Under the pieces are notes generated by a model. The model had not been told where the DNA came from, made no database searches, and saw nothing but the letters and a program-made list of their open reading frames with translations. A program made the translations under genes and the position numbers. Shown piece after piece: positions 16,100-24,087 of a stretch of DNA of 64,000 bases. The stretch spans positions 517,245 through 581,244 of the forward strand of contig DDTQ01000011.1 in NCBI GenBank assembly GCA_002344125.1. Reading direction: 5' to 3'. The DNA is from Ignavibacteria bacterium UBA2360 (lineage in GTDB: Bacteria > Bacteroidota > Ignavibacteria > Tepidaquicellales > OLB5). Each line of letters opens with the position of its first letter. Positions within the stretch are counted from its first letter, which is position 1.

Positions 16100-16166
16100 T
16101 GACCCCGATGGGGTCAATATTTTTCCTGAAGTTCTTAGCTATATATGTATGACCGCTCTGCGGTCA
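16100..16166 (-). repeat. Double-hairpin element, copy 4
   Basis: TGACCCC-gat-GGGGTCA (16100-16116) and TGACCGC-tct-GCGGTCA (16150-16166), 33 bases apart, with GCTATATATGTA before the second. Confidence 0.7.
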
Positions 16167-16180
16167 ATGTTTACAAAAAA

Positions 16181-16249
16181 AGACTCCTTCAGGAGTCTAA
16201 TGTTTATAGATTATTGCGTAACAAAATATATTCGACTCCATAGGAGTCG
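16181..16249 (+). repeat. Double-hairpin element, copy 5
   Basis: AGACTCCT-tc-AGGAGTCT (16181-16198), then AATGTTTATAG, then CGACTCC-ata-GGAGTCG (16233-16249) and CATGT. It is 14 bases from copy 4 and points the other way, as copies 1 and 2 also do. Confidence 0.7.
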
Positions 16250-16305
16250 CATGTTACGATAAAAAAGGGATCGTTTTGCGGTTCGTTCCGTCTGCCAAAT
16301 GCGGA

Positions 16306-16761
16306 TTACTTTCCGGCGCCGATTGACCACACCCACTTGTGCAGGTTATGTGGAAAGCCGGGGTTATCGAGGAACATCAGTACGCATTCATTGCTGATAA
16401 CATTGATCCCGTTCAACATACAATAACGCACGGCTTTATCGCTCACAGAGCCCTGCTGAAACCATACGTTCTTAATACCGGCCGCTATGATATCATCAAT
16501 AACATGCTCAGTTTCGCCGGGCGGAATAACAAGTATCACCCCGGCGGGTTTTTCGGGAAGCTCCTCAAATGCGCTGAACGCCCTGAGACCATCAATAAAG
16601 TTCGCGCTGCGGTGCATAGGGTAGATCCGCATATATTTTTTATTCATAGCGGCAAGTATCATATTGCCGAACTTCTTCTTTTTCGCCGATGCGCCGAATA
16701 GCGCAAAGGAACGCAGCTTCATAAAATTTTGTATTTGCAGTAAATTTTTTTCTTTTTTCAT
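16306..16761 (-). CDS. CoA-binding domain protein (YccU-like)
   Basis: A 151-residue single-domain Rossmann protein. RSFALFGASAKKKKFGN (residues about 17-33) is the family's CoA/NAD-binding first strand and loop; YMRIYPMHRSA, PAGVILVIPP and VWFQQGSVSDKA then CMLNGINVISNECVLMFL follow the succinyl-CoA-synthetase-alpha-like CoA-binding fold in order. The Q in WFQQGS aligns with the usual W-x-Q-G motif. Function in the cell is not established. It is convergent with the DUF6051-like gene. Confidence 0.85.
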   Translation of the reverse strand: MKKEKNLLQIQNFMKLRSFALFGASAKKKKFGNMILAAMNKKYMRIYPMHRSANFIDGLRAFSAFEELPEKPAGVILVIPPGETEHVIDDIIAAGIKNVWFQQGSVSDKAVRYCMLNGINVISNECVLMFLDNPGFPHNLHKWVWSIGAGK

Positions 16762-17149
16762 GTCCTATGACCCCACCCCGTCAGCGCATACGGCGCTGAC
16801 TGCCCCTCCCCAAAGGAGAGGGGCGAAGTGTTTAATTTTTTGATCCCCTCTTCGAAAAGCACTTTCGTTGTTTTCTCTTCTCCCGTGTATCTAAGCCAGT
16901 CTTTCGAATTGACAGGGGGGAAATATAGGAGGGGTTTTCAGGTATATCCAACAAAATTAAGTGAATTCATGTGACAATTGGTATGATGAGGGTCAGGTGA
17001 TATCATGATAAATAGATGATCCGAAGCTGATTAATTTCCTTAATAAAAGCAGAATTTTGAACTTTTTGCATTTCAAAACTGCAGCTAAAAAGCTATTTTG
17101 CGGGTAACAAAAGAACGTAATTCATAAATATTAATCAATTTACAGTAAC
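16762..17149. other. Intergenic region with one compound repeat
   Basis: No gene seen. A compound repeat occupies 16771-16825: GTCAGCGC-atacg-GCGCTGAC (16780-16800) followed by CCCCTCC/GGAGAGGGG. The remainder is AT-rich and should carry the divergent promoters of the two flanking genes, but I could not fix hexamers. Confidence 0.6.
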
Positions 17150-17545
17150 ATGAAAAAAATATCAGTTCTGGTTTTAGGTTTATTCATCGTATTGGTTTCA
17201 TCAAATGTACTGGCAGGGGAAAAATGGGCAGAGCTTGAAACATACCACAAGGTAATGTCAACAACTTTCCACCCGGCTGAAGAAGGTAACTTTGAGCCGA
17301 TAAAAACACGTATTGGCGAAATGGTTGAAGCTGCCGGCAAGATGAACAGTAATCCAATACCGGCGGAATATAATAAGCAGGATATTCTTGATGCAGCGAA
17401 AAAGCTTGAGACCGACTCAAAAGCACTTCAGGATAAAATAACAGCAGGCGCAACCAACGAAGATATATTCAAGGATCTCAATGCGCTGCATGATACTTTC
17501 CATACCATAGTTGGATTATGCAACCCGAAGGAAGAGCATAAGTAA
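17150..17545 (+). CDS. Periplasmic four-helix protein, cytochrome b562-like
   Basis: 131 residues with a clear Sec signal peptide (ISVLVLGLFIVLVSSNVLA, cut before GEKWAEL). The mature 108 residues are helical. The second half, with helices KKLETDSKALQDKI and NALHDTFHTIVGL after a short TNEDIFKDL linker, parallels the last two helices of cytochrome b562, whose C-terminal histidine binds haem. Here His, Met and a final Cys are available but no CxxCH is present, so covalent haem c is excluded. Non-covalent haem or metal binding is an inference. Single gene with a strong terminator about 100 bases downstream. Confidence 0.6.
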   Translation: MKKISVLVLGLFIVLVSSNVLAGEKWAELETYHKVMSTTFHPAEEGNFEPIKTRIGEMVEAAGKMNSNPIPAEYNKQDILDAAKKLETDSKALQDKITAGATNEDIFKDLNALHDTFHTIVGLCNPKEEHK

Positions 17546-17570
17546 CAATGAGCAATGGGCAATGAGTAAT

Positions 17571-17609
17571 CCCGCCAAGGCGGGACTTCGAAAATTACGC
17601 TGTAATTTT
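17571..17609. repeat. CCCGC-first two-hairpin repeat
   Basis: CCCGCC-aa-GGCGGG (17571-17584) then AAAATTAC-gct-GTAATTTT (17591-17609). It is embedded between AGCAATG-type heptamer repeats (17547-17570 and 17613-17630). Confidence 0.65.
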
Positions 17610-17646
17610 CTTGTGAGCAATGGGCAATGAAAAAGGAGTAAACAAT

Positions 17647-17675
17647 AAAAATCCCCGTTAATAGCGGGGATTTTT
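17647..17675. terminator. Strong bidirectional intrinsic terminator
   Basis: AAAAATCCCCG (17647-17657) pairs with CGGGGATTTTT (17665-17675) around a seven-base loop, with A and T runs on both sides. It suits the b562-like gene on the plus strand and the lipase gene on the minus strand. Confidence 0.85.
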
Positions 17676-17820
17676 ATTTTGAAGATTCTTAAAATTTAAA
17701 TAAGATTCCTGCCTTCGCAGGAATGACAAAAGATGATCTTAAATATCTGCACTAATTGAATTTTATCAGATCCTTCGCTTCACACGTCATTACATTCCGT
17801 GCGGCGCCCAGGATTGGCGG

Positions 17821-18915
17821 TTATTTCATATATTCTTCCTTAAGCAGGTAATAGTAGGCGGGCATCATGTGATGAACGAAGGTGCCGGCAATGCCGCCCG
17901 GTGAAACGAATTTCTGTTTATAAGAATCAGTTGGCATAAGTATAACAGGTGAACCCGTTACGGTGTAATCCATGGTGGATACATATTTTGGTTCCTTAAA
18001 TTCCGGCAGGAATTTGTTGATTATTTTGTACAGCTCTGTACCCGTGTACCTGATCAATATATCCCGCGCGTCGTTCATATCACCCAGTACGCGTTTTTCT
18101 ATGAGTCCAATTACCACTCTCGGGAAAAACCCAAGGTTAGCGGCCAGGGTTGAATCCACGGGGGTGAACGGATCGTTATGCTTGAAGTCATAGCGCGTCT
18201 GCGCTGTAGGTGGCATCTGCGGTACCCAATCCATCTGGTTAACCACGCGGTGAGACCAGCCATTGCGGGTTATGAACTCAAAATCATACGCGTAGTACAG
18301 GTTGCCCGGCTTTGGCGCCGCGCTGCAATATGTTTTAAATGTAACATCATTTGGAATTGTACCGTACGGCAGGTAATAAAAATATGAGCGCATCAGGTAG
18401 GCGATTGCCGCGCCCTGACTGTGCCCGAAGATGATAAAATCCTTTACGCCCTTTGAATAATACTCATTTATCTTTTCTATTATAGATGGCGCAAGGTATT
18501 TCATTCCCAGCAAGAAACCCGTATGCACAGCGGCATTTTTATCTGCGGCAAGTTTATAGTTGAATGTTTCTTTGCCGAACTTAAGCGAGCCCTCCGCGGG
18601 AACCATGGGCGCGTAGAAATCAAGCATCCACGATTTTTCGGTGGGAACGGTTCCCCGGATATTTATAAACGCAACGGAATCACCGCTGAGCCACATATCC
18701 CACAGGTTATCAAGCCCCACGGTTTCGCTGCGGTAAACATGCTGCCAGCCAAATGGGTATGGGTCAGCCGGCGGTACCTTGGTGGTATCGGCGTAGCGTT
18801 CGGTCATTTCAAGTCCGCGTGCGTATTCGTTGGCATCAAAGCCGGGTTTGAGTTTTTGGGAAAGAACAGGTGAGGCGATCAGGCAAAGAAGAACTAAGTA
18901 AACAGTATTTTTCAT
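17821..18915 (-). CDS. Secreted class 3 lipase-family protein
   Basis: 364 residues with signal peptide MKNTVYLVLLCLIASPVLS. VAFINIRGTV (about 81-90) is the lipase-3 oxyanion region (IRGT) and DFIIFGHSQGAAIAYL gives the nucleophile elbow GHSQG with Ser166. DWVPQMPP after VVNQM and the late LYK/FVHHMMPAYYY segment supply Asp and His candidates for the triad, as in fungal-type lipases. It probably hydrolyses an acyl ester in the periplasm or outside the cell; the natural substrate is unknown. Monocistronic. Confidence 0.8.
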   Translation of the reverse strand: MKNTVYLVLLCLIASPVLSQKLKPGFDANEYARGLEMTERYADTTKVPPADPYPFGWQHVYRSETVGLDNLWDMWLSGDSVAFINIRGTVPTEKSWMLDFYAPMVPAEGSLKFGKETFNYKLAADKNAAVHTGFLLGMKYLAPSIIEKINEYYSKGVKDFIIFGHSQGAAIAYLMRSYFYYLPYGTIPNDVTFKTYCSAAPKPGNLYYAYDFEFITRNGWSHRVVNQMDWVPQMPPTAQTRYDFKHNDPFTPVDSTLAANLGFFPRVVIGLIEKRVLGDMNDARDILIRYTGTELYKIINKFLPEFKEPKYVSTMDYTVTGSPVILMPTDSYKQKFVSPGGIAGTFVHHMMPAYYYLLKEEYMK

Positions 18916-19273
18916 ATTATTAGTAATTTATAAGTGCAAAGATAATTAAATTATTGGTAATGGCAAAGTAATTCTTGCTTGATAAGTCAAAGGTGAAACG
19001 TGATCCCGCTTCAGCGGAACTGCGCCTCACGCCGAGGCGTGAGGCTTGAACAGCAAGAATCAGACTGCAACGAAGTTTACCTTCTATAAAAATTTCTCTA
19101 TTTAACCATTCTATAATAAAAGTTATCTTAGAACCTCACCCCAGCTATCATTAAGGATCCCGCTAAGGCGGGACTTCTCCGAAGGAGTTCCTTCGGAACG
19201 AAACTGCCGAAGCAGTTTCTCGGAGGGGGAGAATATTTTAAAATTTAACACGGATCTGAACGATTAGTTATAT
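18916..19273. other. Divergent intergenic region rich in hairpins
   Basis: No gene seen. It carries two CCCGC-first elements: 19005-19045 with GCCTCACGCC-ga-GGCGTGAGGC as second hairpin, and 19159-19219 with three hairpins in series, the latter nested inside split CCTCACCCC...CGGAGGGGGAG ends. It separates the lipase gene from cysS. Confidence 0.65.
19159..19219. repeat. Three hairpins in series, nested in a second repeat
   Basis: CCCGC-taag-GCGGG (19159-19172), CCGAAGGA-gt-TCCTTCGG (19179-19196) and GAAACTGC-cgaa-GCAGTTTC (19200-19219). Flanking CCTCACCCC (19134) and CGGAGGGGGAG (19221) look like the two halves of the CTCACCCCC/GAGGGG family split by this insertion. Confidence 0.6.
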
Positions 19274-20698
19274 ATGGACATTACTTTATTTAATACATTA
19301 GGCAGGCAAAAACAGATATTTGAACCGATTGAGCCGGGCAAGGTTGGGCTTTATACATGCGGTCCCACGGTCTATGACTATCAGCATATAGGCAACTTCC
19401 GCACGTTCATGTTCGAAGACCTGCTGAAGCGCGTGCTGTTATACAATGGCTACGATGTTACGCATATTATGAACATTACCGATGTGGGTCATTTAGTTTC
19501 GGATGGCGATGAAGGCGAAGACAAAATGGAAAAGGGCTCCGCCCGGACAGGCAAGACCGTATGGGAAATTGCGGAGTATTACACAGGATTTTTCCTTGAT
19601 GACGCGAAGGCGCTGAATCTGCTGCCGCCCACAAAATATACCAAGGCTACCGATTACATCCAGGAGCAAATTGATATGGTGAAGTGCCTGGATGATAAAG
19701 GCTACACTTATGTGACAAGTGACGGTGTTTATTTTGATACATCAAAACTTAAGGATTACGGCAAGCTTGCAAATCTTGATATCGAGGGATTGGAAGAAGG
19801 CTCGCGGATACAGTTCAGCACCGAAAAGAAAAATAAAACCGACTTTGCGCTCTGGAAATTTTCACCGAAGGATAGCGATACGAAAAGGCAAATGGAGTGG
19901 GACTCCCCGTGGGGAAAAGGTTTCCCGGGGTGGCACATTGAGTGTTCTGCGATGAGTAAAAAGTTTTTAGGTGATACGTTTGATATTCACTGCGGCGGAA
20001 TTGATCACGTGCCGATTCACCACACCAACGAGATCGCGCAATCGGAAGCGTGCAACGGCAAGCCGTTTGTACATTACTGGCTGCACGGGGCTTTCTTAGA
20101 AGAAGAATCAGGCAAGATGAGCAAATCAAAGGGAGAATTTTTGCGCGTGAAAACGCTGGTTGATAAGGGATACTCGCCGTTAGATTACCGCTACCTGTGC
20201 CTTGGTACGCATTACCGCAAGCGGCTGCTTTTCAGCTGGGAAATACTTGAGCAGGCGAAAACGGCGATGGCAAGGCTGAAGCAGAATGTACAGCAGATAC
20301 GCGATGAGGCAAAGAAGAATTTTGACGCGCGCGACGCATCAATGCCGGAGGGCGAGAGGGAGAAATTCCTTGAAGCTGTGAACGATGATCTTAACATGCC
20401 GCAGGCGCTTGCCGTGCTGTGGGGCGTTGTAAGGAATGATAAGCTCTCAAGTATCGAGAAGATGAATCTGGTAAATGATTTTAACCGCGTGCTGGGGTTA
20501 GATCTTGATAAAGATATAGAAGCCGGTAATACAAACGTTCCCGCTGAAATTATGGAGCTTGTTGAAAAACGCATTGCGGCAAAAAAAGCTAAGGATTTCA
20601 AGAAGGCTGATTCATTGCGCGATGAGCTGAAGGCTCTGGGCTGGGAAGTGCTTGATAAGAAGGATGGTGTTGAAGTTAAGTATATTACGAATTCATAA
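19274..20698 (+). CDS. cysS: Cysteine--tRNA ligase
   Basis: 474 residues, typical for CysRS. The class I signature is HIGN at 38-41 within PTVYDYQHIGNFR; zinc ligands include Cys29, the Cys of WHIECSAM, and HCGGIDH/HHTNEIAQSEA; KMSKS is at 281-285. It charges tRNA-Cys with cysteine. The anticodon-binding C-terminus with KRIAAKKAKDFKKADSLRDELKALGW is complete. The AT-rich DUF262 cassette starts 17 bases after its stop and may ride on its transcript. Confidence 0.97.
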   Translation: MDITLFNTLGRQKQIFEPIEPGKVGLYTCGPTVYDYQHIGNFRTFMFEDLLKRVLLYNGYDVTHIMNITDVGHLVSDGDEGEDKMEKGSARTGKTVWEIAEYYTGFFLDDAKALNLLPPTKYTKATDYIQEQIDMVKCLDDKGYTYVTSDGVYFDTSKLKDYGKLANLDIEGLEEGSRIQFSTEKKNKTDFALWKFSPKDSDTKRQMEWDSPWGKGFPGWHIECSAMSKKFLGDTFDIHCGGIDHVPIHHTNEIAQSEACNGKPFVHYWLHGAFLEEESGKMSKSKGEFLRVKTLVDKGYSPLDYRYLCLGTHYRKRLLFSWEILEQAKTAMARLKQNVQQIRDEAKKNFDARDASMPEGEREKFLEAVNDDLNMPQALAVLWGVVRNDKLSSIEKMNLVNDFNRVLGLDLDKDIEAGNTNVPAEIMELVEKRIAAKKAKDFKKADSLRDELKALGWEVLDKKDGVEVKYITNS

Positions 20699-20715
20699 AT
20701 TTAAAGTAAAAGATA

Positions 20716-21936
20716 ATGCCACAGGAAGAAATATTTGACAAAAAAATTGAAAACACAGGTCAAGAAACCGAAGAAGATATTTTATATCCAATTGGGCAGT
20801 ATACAGAAGCTGTTATTTGGGCAACAGATTGGACAACGGAAACATTATGGAGTCAATTAAAACGAAAAAATATTGAATTAAATCCAAGATTTCAAAGAAG
20901 AGATGCATGGAATGAAGTTGCAAAAAGTAGGTTTATCGAATCATTAATATTAGGGTTACCGGTTCCACAAATAATTCTAGCAGAAAAAAAAGATAAAAAA
21001 GGGAATTATATAGTTATTGATGGCAAGCAAAGACTGCTTACAATTATGCAATTCTACATGGATAACGAAGAAGAAGGATTTAAAAAATTGAAATTAAAGG
21101 GATTAGAAATCCTTTCTGAATTGAATGATAAAGGTTACGAAAACTTACAGGAAGTAGAGCTAGATAATTTTCTAAATGCACTAGATAACCAATCAATAAG
21201 AACAGTGGTTATAAAAAATTGGCCTAACGAACAATTTTTATATACTGTATTTTTAAGGCTAAACACAGGAAGTTTAAAATTATCTCCACAAGAATTAAGG
21301 CAGGCTTTACATCCAGGTGACTTTATTGATTTCGCAGATGAATTTGCCATAAGTAGTGAATCAATAAAAGAAATGTTGGGAATTAGTAGACCCGACTATA
21401 GAATGAGAGATGTTGAATTAGTCATTAGATTTTTTGCCTTTAAATACTTTATTACCGATTATAATGGCAAATTAAAAAATTTCTTTGATGATACAGTCAA
21501 CACATTAAATATTGAATGGAACGATAAAGAAAACCAAGTAAAAGCGGATGCGGTAAAATTGAATAGTGCTATAAAATTAACTTTAGATATTTTTACACCA
21601 GAAGCAGCCTTTAGTAAATATCAAAACGGAAAATTTAGGAATAATTTTAATAGAGCAATATACGATATTATGGTATATTATTTTTCAAAAGAGGACGTCT
21701 ATATAATAGCAAAAGAACATAAAGAAGAAATCAAACAAGCATTTATCCAACTTTGTATTTCAGATGCTGCGTTTCTTAGGTCTTTTGAAACGTCAACAAA
21801 AAGCATGGAAAATACTTTTAAGAGATTATCTACTTGGGGGAAAAAATTAGTAAGTGTTTTGAATATATCAATCGAGATTCCAACTTTATTAAACGATAGA
21901 AGCATTAGCTTAGAAAATATTCAAAATATCCCGTAA
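20716..21936 (+). CDS. DUF262 (ParB/GmrS-like) protein, putative defence cassette
   Basis: 406 residues. Residues about 40-200 form the DUF262 domain: LNPRFQRRDAWNEVAKSRFI, GLPVPQIIL and VIDGKQRLLTI (D102-G-K-Q-R106), the ParB-superfamily nucleotide-binding/hydrolysis signature seen in GmrS and related nucleases. The rest is helical and lacks the DUF1524 HNH-type domain found in GmrSD fusions. DUF262 proteins occur in antiviral restriction systems acting on modified DNA and next to HEPN RNases, which is the case here: its stop overlaps the HEPN start. Codon use is far more AT-rich than cysS, a sign of transfer. Confidence 0.85.
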   Translation: MPQEEIFDKKIENTGQETEEDILYPIGQYTEAVIWATDWTTETLWSQLKRKNIELNPRFQRRDAWNEVAKSRFIESLILGLPVPQIILAEKKDKKGNYIVIDGKQRLLTIMQFYMDNEEEGFKKLKLKGLEILSELNDKGYENLQEVELDNFLNALDNQSIRTVVIKNWPNEQFLYTVFLRLNTGSLKLSPQELRQALHPGDFIDFADEFAISSESIKEMLGISRPDYRMRDVELVIRFFAFKYFITDYNGKLKNFFDDTVNTLNIEWNDKENQVKADAVKLNSAIKLTLDIFTPEAAFSKYQNGKFRNNFNRAIYDIMVYYFSKEDVYIIAKEHKEEIKQAFIQLCISDAAFLRSFETSTKSMENTFKRLSTWGKKLVSVLNISIEIPTLLNDRSISLENIQNIP

Positions 21937-22523
21937 TGAGTCAATCTCAAAAATATAATAAACTTATTAAAAGATTGGACCAATTAAAAGTAAATCTCTT
22001 ACCTTCCGTACGAGGCAAAGGGTATTATAATAAAAAAGAGCAAGATTTTATGAGAGGCTATAGACTTTTGGTGCACGCAGAACTAGAGGCCTATTTTGAA
22101 GAGCGGGCTAAAGATAAAGCAATAAAGGCATACAAAGATTGGGATACAAAAGGAATAAAAAGCAATATTTTGGTTGCATTAGTGGCTTATTCTGATGCAA
22201 ATTTAGGTTCTATTAAATCGGAGCCCGACATTCACAAAAGGGTGAACAAAGCATTAACTACTTATATAACCTTTTTGAAAAAAAATAATGGAGTGAAAGA
22301 AGATAATATTCTTTCAATACTATTGCCAATTGGCATTAAGCCAGCACAATTAGATCAAACTTGGTTAAATGTAATGACATCATTTGGTGCAAGTAGAGGT
22401 GAAGTTGCACACAACTCTCACAAAACAGTAAGTCCCATAGACTTAGTTACAGAATTAACAACGGTGACACATATAATCAACGAACTAAAAAATGTTGATA
22501 CTATAATTAATTCATTAAAGTAA
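21936..22523 (+). CDS. HEPN-domain RNase (RiboL-PSP-HEPN-like)
   Basis: 195 residues, all-helical. Near the C-terminus SRGEVAHNS gives the Rx4H catalytic motif (R154...H159) of HEPN metal-independent RNases; the N-terminal helix EQDFMRGYRLLVHAELEAYFEE is typical of HEPN proteins paired with DUF262. Such pairs are thought to be toxin or effector modules in which the HEPN protein cuts RNA. The ATG overlaps the DUF262 stop by one base (TAATG), implying translational coupling. Strongly AT-rich. The exact HEPN subfamily is uncertain. Confidence 0.75.
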   Translation: MSQSQKYNKLIKRLDQLKVNLLPSVRGKGYYNKKEQDFMRGYRLLVHAELEAYFEERAKDKAIKAYKDWDTKGIKSNILVALVAYSDANLGSIKSEPDIHKRVNKALTTYITFLKKNNGVKEDNILSILLPIGIKPAQLDQTWLNVMTSFGASRGEVAHNSHKTVSPIDLVTELTTVTHIINELKNVDTIINSLK

Positions 22524-22530
22524 CTTTAAA

Positions 22531-22905
22531 ATGAATTCAAATAAATCGAGTTTAAAGAATTTAGATATGCTTATTAAAGAAGTTATTAAATTTAGAGAAA
22601 AAAGAAACTGGAAACAGTTTCATAATTTGAATAATTTGCTATTAGGCCTTGGGATTGAATGTTCAGAACTTCAAGAATTATTTTTATGGAAAACCGAAGA
22701 CCAAATTAACACGGAAATTAAAAGTAATAAATTTAGAAAACAAATTGAAAATGAGATTGCCGACGTATTTGTTTTCTTAATTTATATTTCGGAGCACTTT
22801 AATATAAACATAATCCAAGCTACTAATAAAAAAATAAGTTTGAACTCTAAAAAATATCCTATTAGAAAAAGTAAAAATTCCAATTTAAAATATAATAAAC
22901 TTTAA
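22531..22905 (+). CDS. MazG-like nucleotide pyrophosphohydrolase
   Basis: 124 residues with the all-alpha NTP-pyrophosphatase motif: E43-C-S-E46 in GIECSELQELFLW and E75-I-A-D78 in ENEIADVFVFLIYI, followed by NSKKYPIRKSKN, the usual Y-P lysine-rich end. These glutamates and aspartate bind magnesium in MazG and dCTPase-type enzymes, which hydrolyse NTPs or dNTPs to monophosphates. It begins 7 bases after the HEPN stop. MazG-like enzymes occur in stress, toxin and phage-related loci, and nucleotide depletion would fit a defence role here; that is inference. Confidence 0.85.
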   Translation: MNSNKSSLKNLDMLIKEVIKFREKRNWKQFHNLNNLLLGLGIECSELQELFLWKTEDQINTEIKSNKFRKQIENEIADVFVFLIYISEHFNINIIQATNKKISLNSKKYPIRKSKNSNLKYNKL

Positions 22906-22909
22906 CATT

Positions 22910-23350
22910 ATGTATACAATAGCGATTACAAATCAAAACTGGTTTGATTTTTTAAGCGATAAGGACTTAACCGAAGAAGTTAATTTTTGGACACCAACAT
23001 TATGGAATCCCAAAATTGACCCCGGCTCGAAATGGTTTTTCATGTTAAAATCACCAATTCGTAAGATTAGCGGTTATGGGATTTACAGAGAGTATACTGA
23101 ACTTTCTATTACGAACACGTGGGAAAAATATGGAGAGAAAAATGGTTCTGCAAATATGGAATCACTTGTAAGTATGTTATCAGAACATATAGATCCGAAA
23201 AATTATAATACCCATAAGATTGGTTCAATACTACTTACAGACGTTGTATATTACGACAAACAAAATTTTATACTACCAGAAACATATAACATTGATTTTC
23301 CAAGCGCCATTATGAAATATAAAAAATATGATGGTGAACCTAATTTTTAA
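22910..23350 (+). CDS. Stand-alone N-terminal domain of HNH restriction-like endonucleases
   Basis: 146 residues. The order DWF-like NWFDFL, NFWTPTLW, PGSKWFFMLKSP, ISGYGIY, SITNTWEKYGEKNGS, then KIGSILLTDVVYY matches the N-terminal domain commonly fused to a C-terminal HNH nuclease in putative restriction endonucleases, which I recall from family patterns. It is likely a PUA/SRA-like reader of modified DNA. Here the protein ends right after this domain and no HNH motif follows. It begins 4 bases after the MazG-like stop and closes the cassette. Confidence 0.65.
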   Translation: MYTIAITNQNWFDFLSDKDLTEEVNFWTPTLWNPKIDPGSKWFFMLKSPIRKISGYGIYREYTELSITNTWEKYGEKNGSANMESLVSMLSEHIDPKNYNTHKIGSILLTDVVYYDKQNFILPETYNIDFPSAIMKYKKYDGEPNF

Positions 23351-23369
23351 TTTAATATTAAAACAAATA

Positions 23370-23723
23370 ATGATAAAAACTCTCGTAACTACATCGCTTA
23401 TTATTGTTTTATTGTTTCTGGTTTCAACAAATACATATTCACAAAAAGCATATGATGTTGAAGGCAGGTATGCTGTCGGCAAAACGAACTGTACCATTGA
23501 GTGGAGCGAAAGCTCAAATGCTTTCCGTGTTTATTGGGATAACGGCACGGGCTACACGCTGCTGTTTTACAGCGATGAGTATCCGAACGGCAACATTGTT
23601 TATACCGAATATGAAAATGACGGCGTGACATATACCGGAACATTCACTTTTACCGATAGCGGCTGCAGTACCGGCAAGTACGACAGGTGGGATGGTAAGC
23701 AGTTTTCGATCAGGAAGAAATAA
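23370..23723 (+). CDS. Hypothetical small secreted protein
   Basis: 117 residues from ATG 23370, which gives a clean signal peptide (MIKTLVTTSLIIVLLFLVS, cut after NTYS). The in-frame upstream ATG at 23328 overlaps the previous gene and adds non-signal residues. The mature part alternates short strands with aromatic residues (GRYAVGKTNCTIEW, FRVYWDNGTGYTLLFY) and has two cysteines that may pair, suggesting a small beta barrel. No family recognised. Its GC content returns toward that of the chromosome, so it marks the right border of the cassette. Confidence 0.6.
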   Translation: MIKTLVTTSLIIVLLFLVSTNTYSQKAYDVEGRYAVGKTNCTIEWSESSNAFRVYWDNGTGYTLLFYSDEYPNGNIVYTEYENDGVTYTGTFTFTDSGCSTGKYDRWDGKQFSIRKK

Positions 23724-24087
23724 AAAGATACCATTAGGATCCCGGTATTTCAAAAATTTTTGTGATGTTCTTCTTTTGCTTGTCCAAAAGAAGAACCAAG
23801 AAAAGGACACCCATGAAAAACCGTCTGCTTCGCAGCTTAGAAAGCTAAAAATCCGGAACTCGTACCGCTTGCGGCGGTACTCAAACAGCCGGATTTTTTT
23901 AACGCTTTCCAATCTGCTTCGCTTTTCGCCGGTTTTTCATAAGGGGAGTTGTTTTGAAATGCGTATTTCTTAAATATTCCATAGAGTATTTTGGAGCATT
24001 CAATTTTATTTAATTAGTTTCACAATTATTTTTTCTTCAGAAACAAAACTCCCTTACGCCAAGTATCATATAAAAAAGGAGATTACA
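23724..24087. other. Intergenic region with a nested-inverted-repeat element
   Basis: No gene is supported. Most of it is one structured element (23767-23940); the remainder is AT-rich and leads to a strong AAAAAGGAGA ribosome-binding site for the next gene. Confidence 0.65.
23767..23940. repeat. Element with four inverted repeats, three of them nested
   Basis: First GTTCTTCTTTTG/CAAAAGAAGAAC (23767-23796, 12-bp arms). Then nested outward-in: ATGAAAAACCG (23813-23823) with CGGTTTTTCAT (23930-23940); AAAAATCCGG (23847-23856) with CCGGATTTTT (23889-23898); GTACCGC (23862-23868) with GCGGTAC (23874-23880). CTGCTTCGC occurs twice in the outer arms. The inner part followed by the T-run could act as a terminator. 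Confidence 0.75.

Larger units (their letters stand above)
15990..16305. other. Repeat-filled intergenic region
   Basis: No gene is supported. It holds a CCCGC-first two-hairpin repeat (16009-16047) and two double-hairpin elements in opposite orientation (16100-16166 and 16181-16249) between convergent genes. Confidence 0.65.

Noticed and set aside
17150..17545. Cytochrome c' assignment
   Set aside because: No CxxCH motif; only a b562-like helical pattern with a possible non-covalent site.
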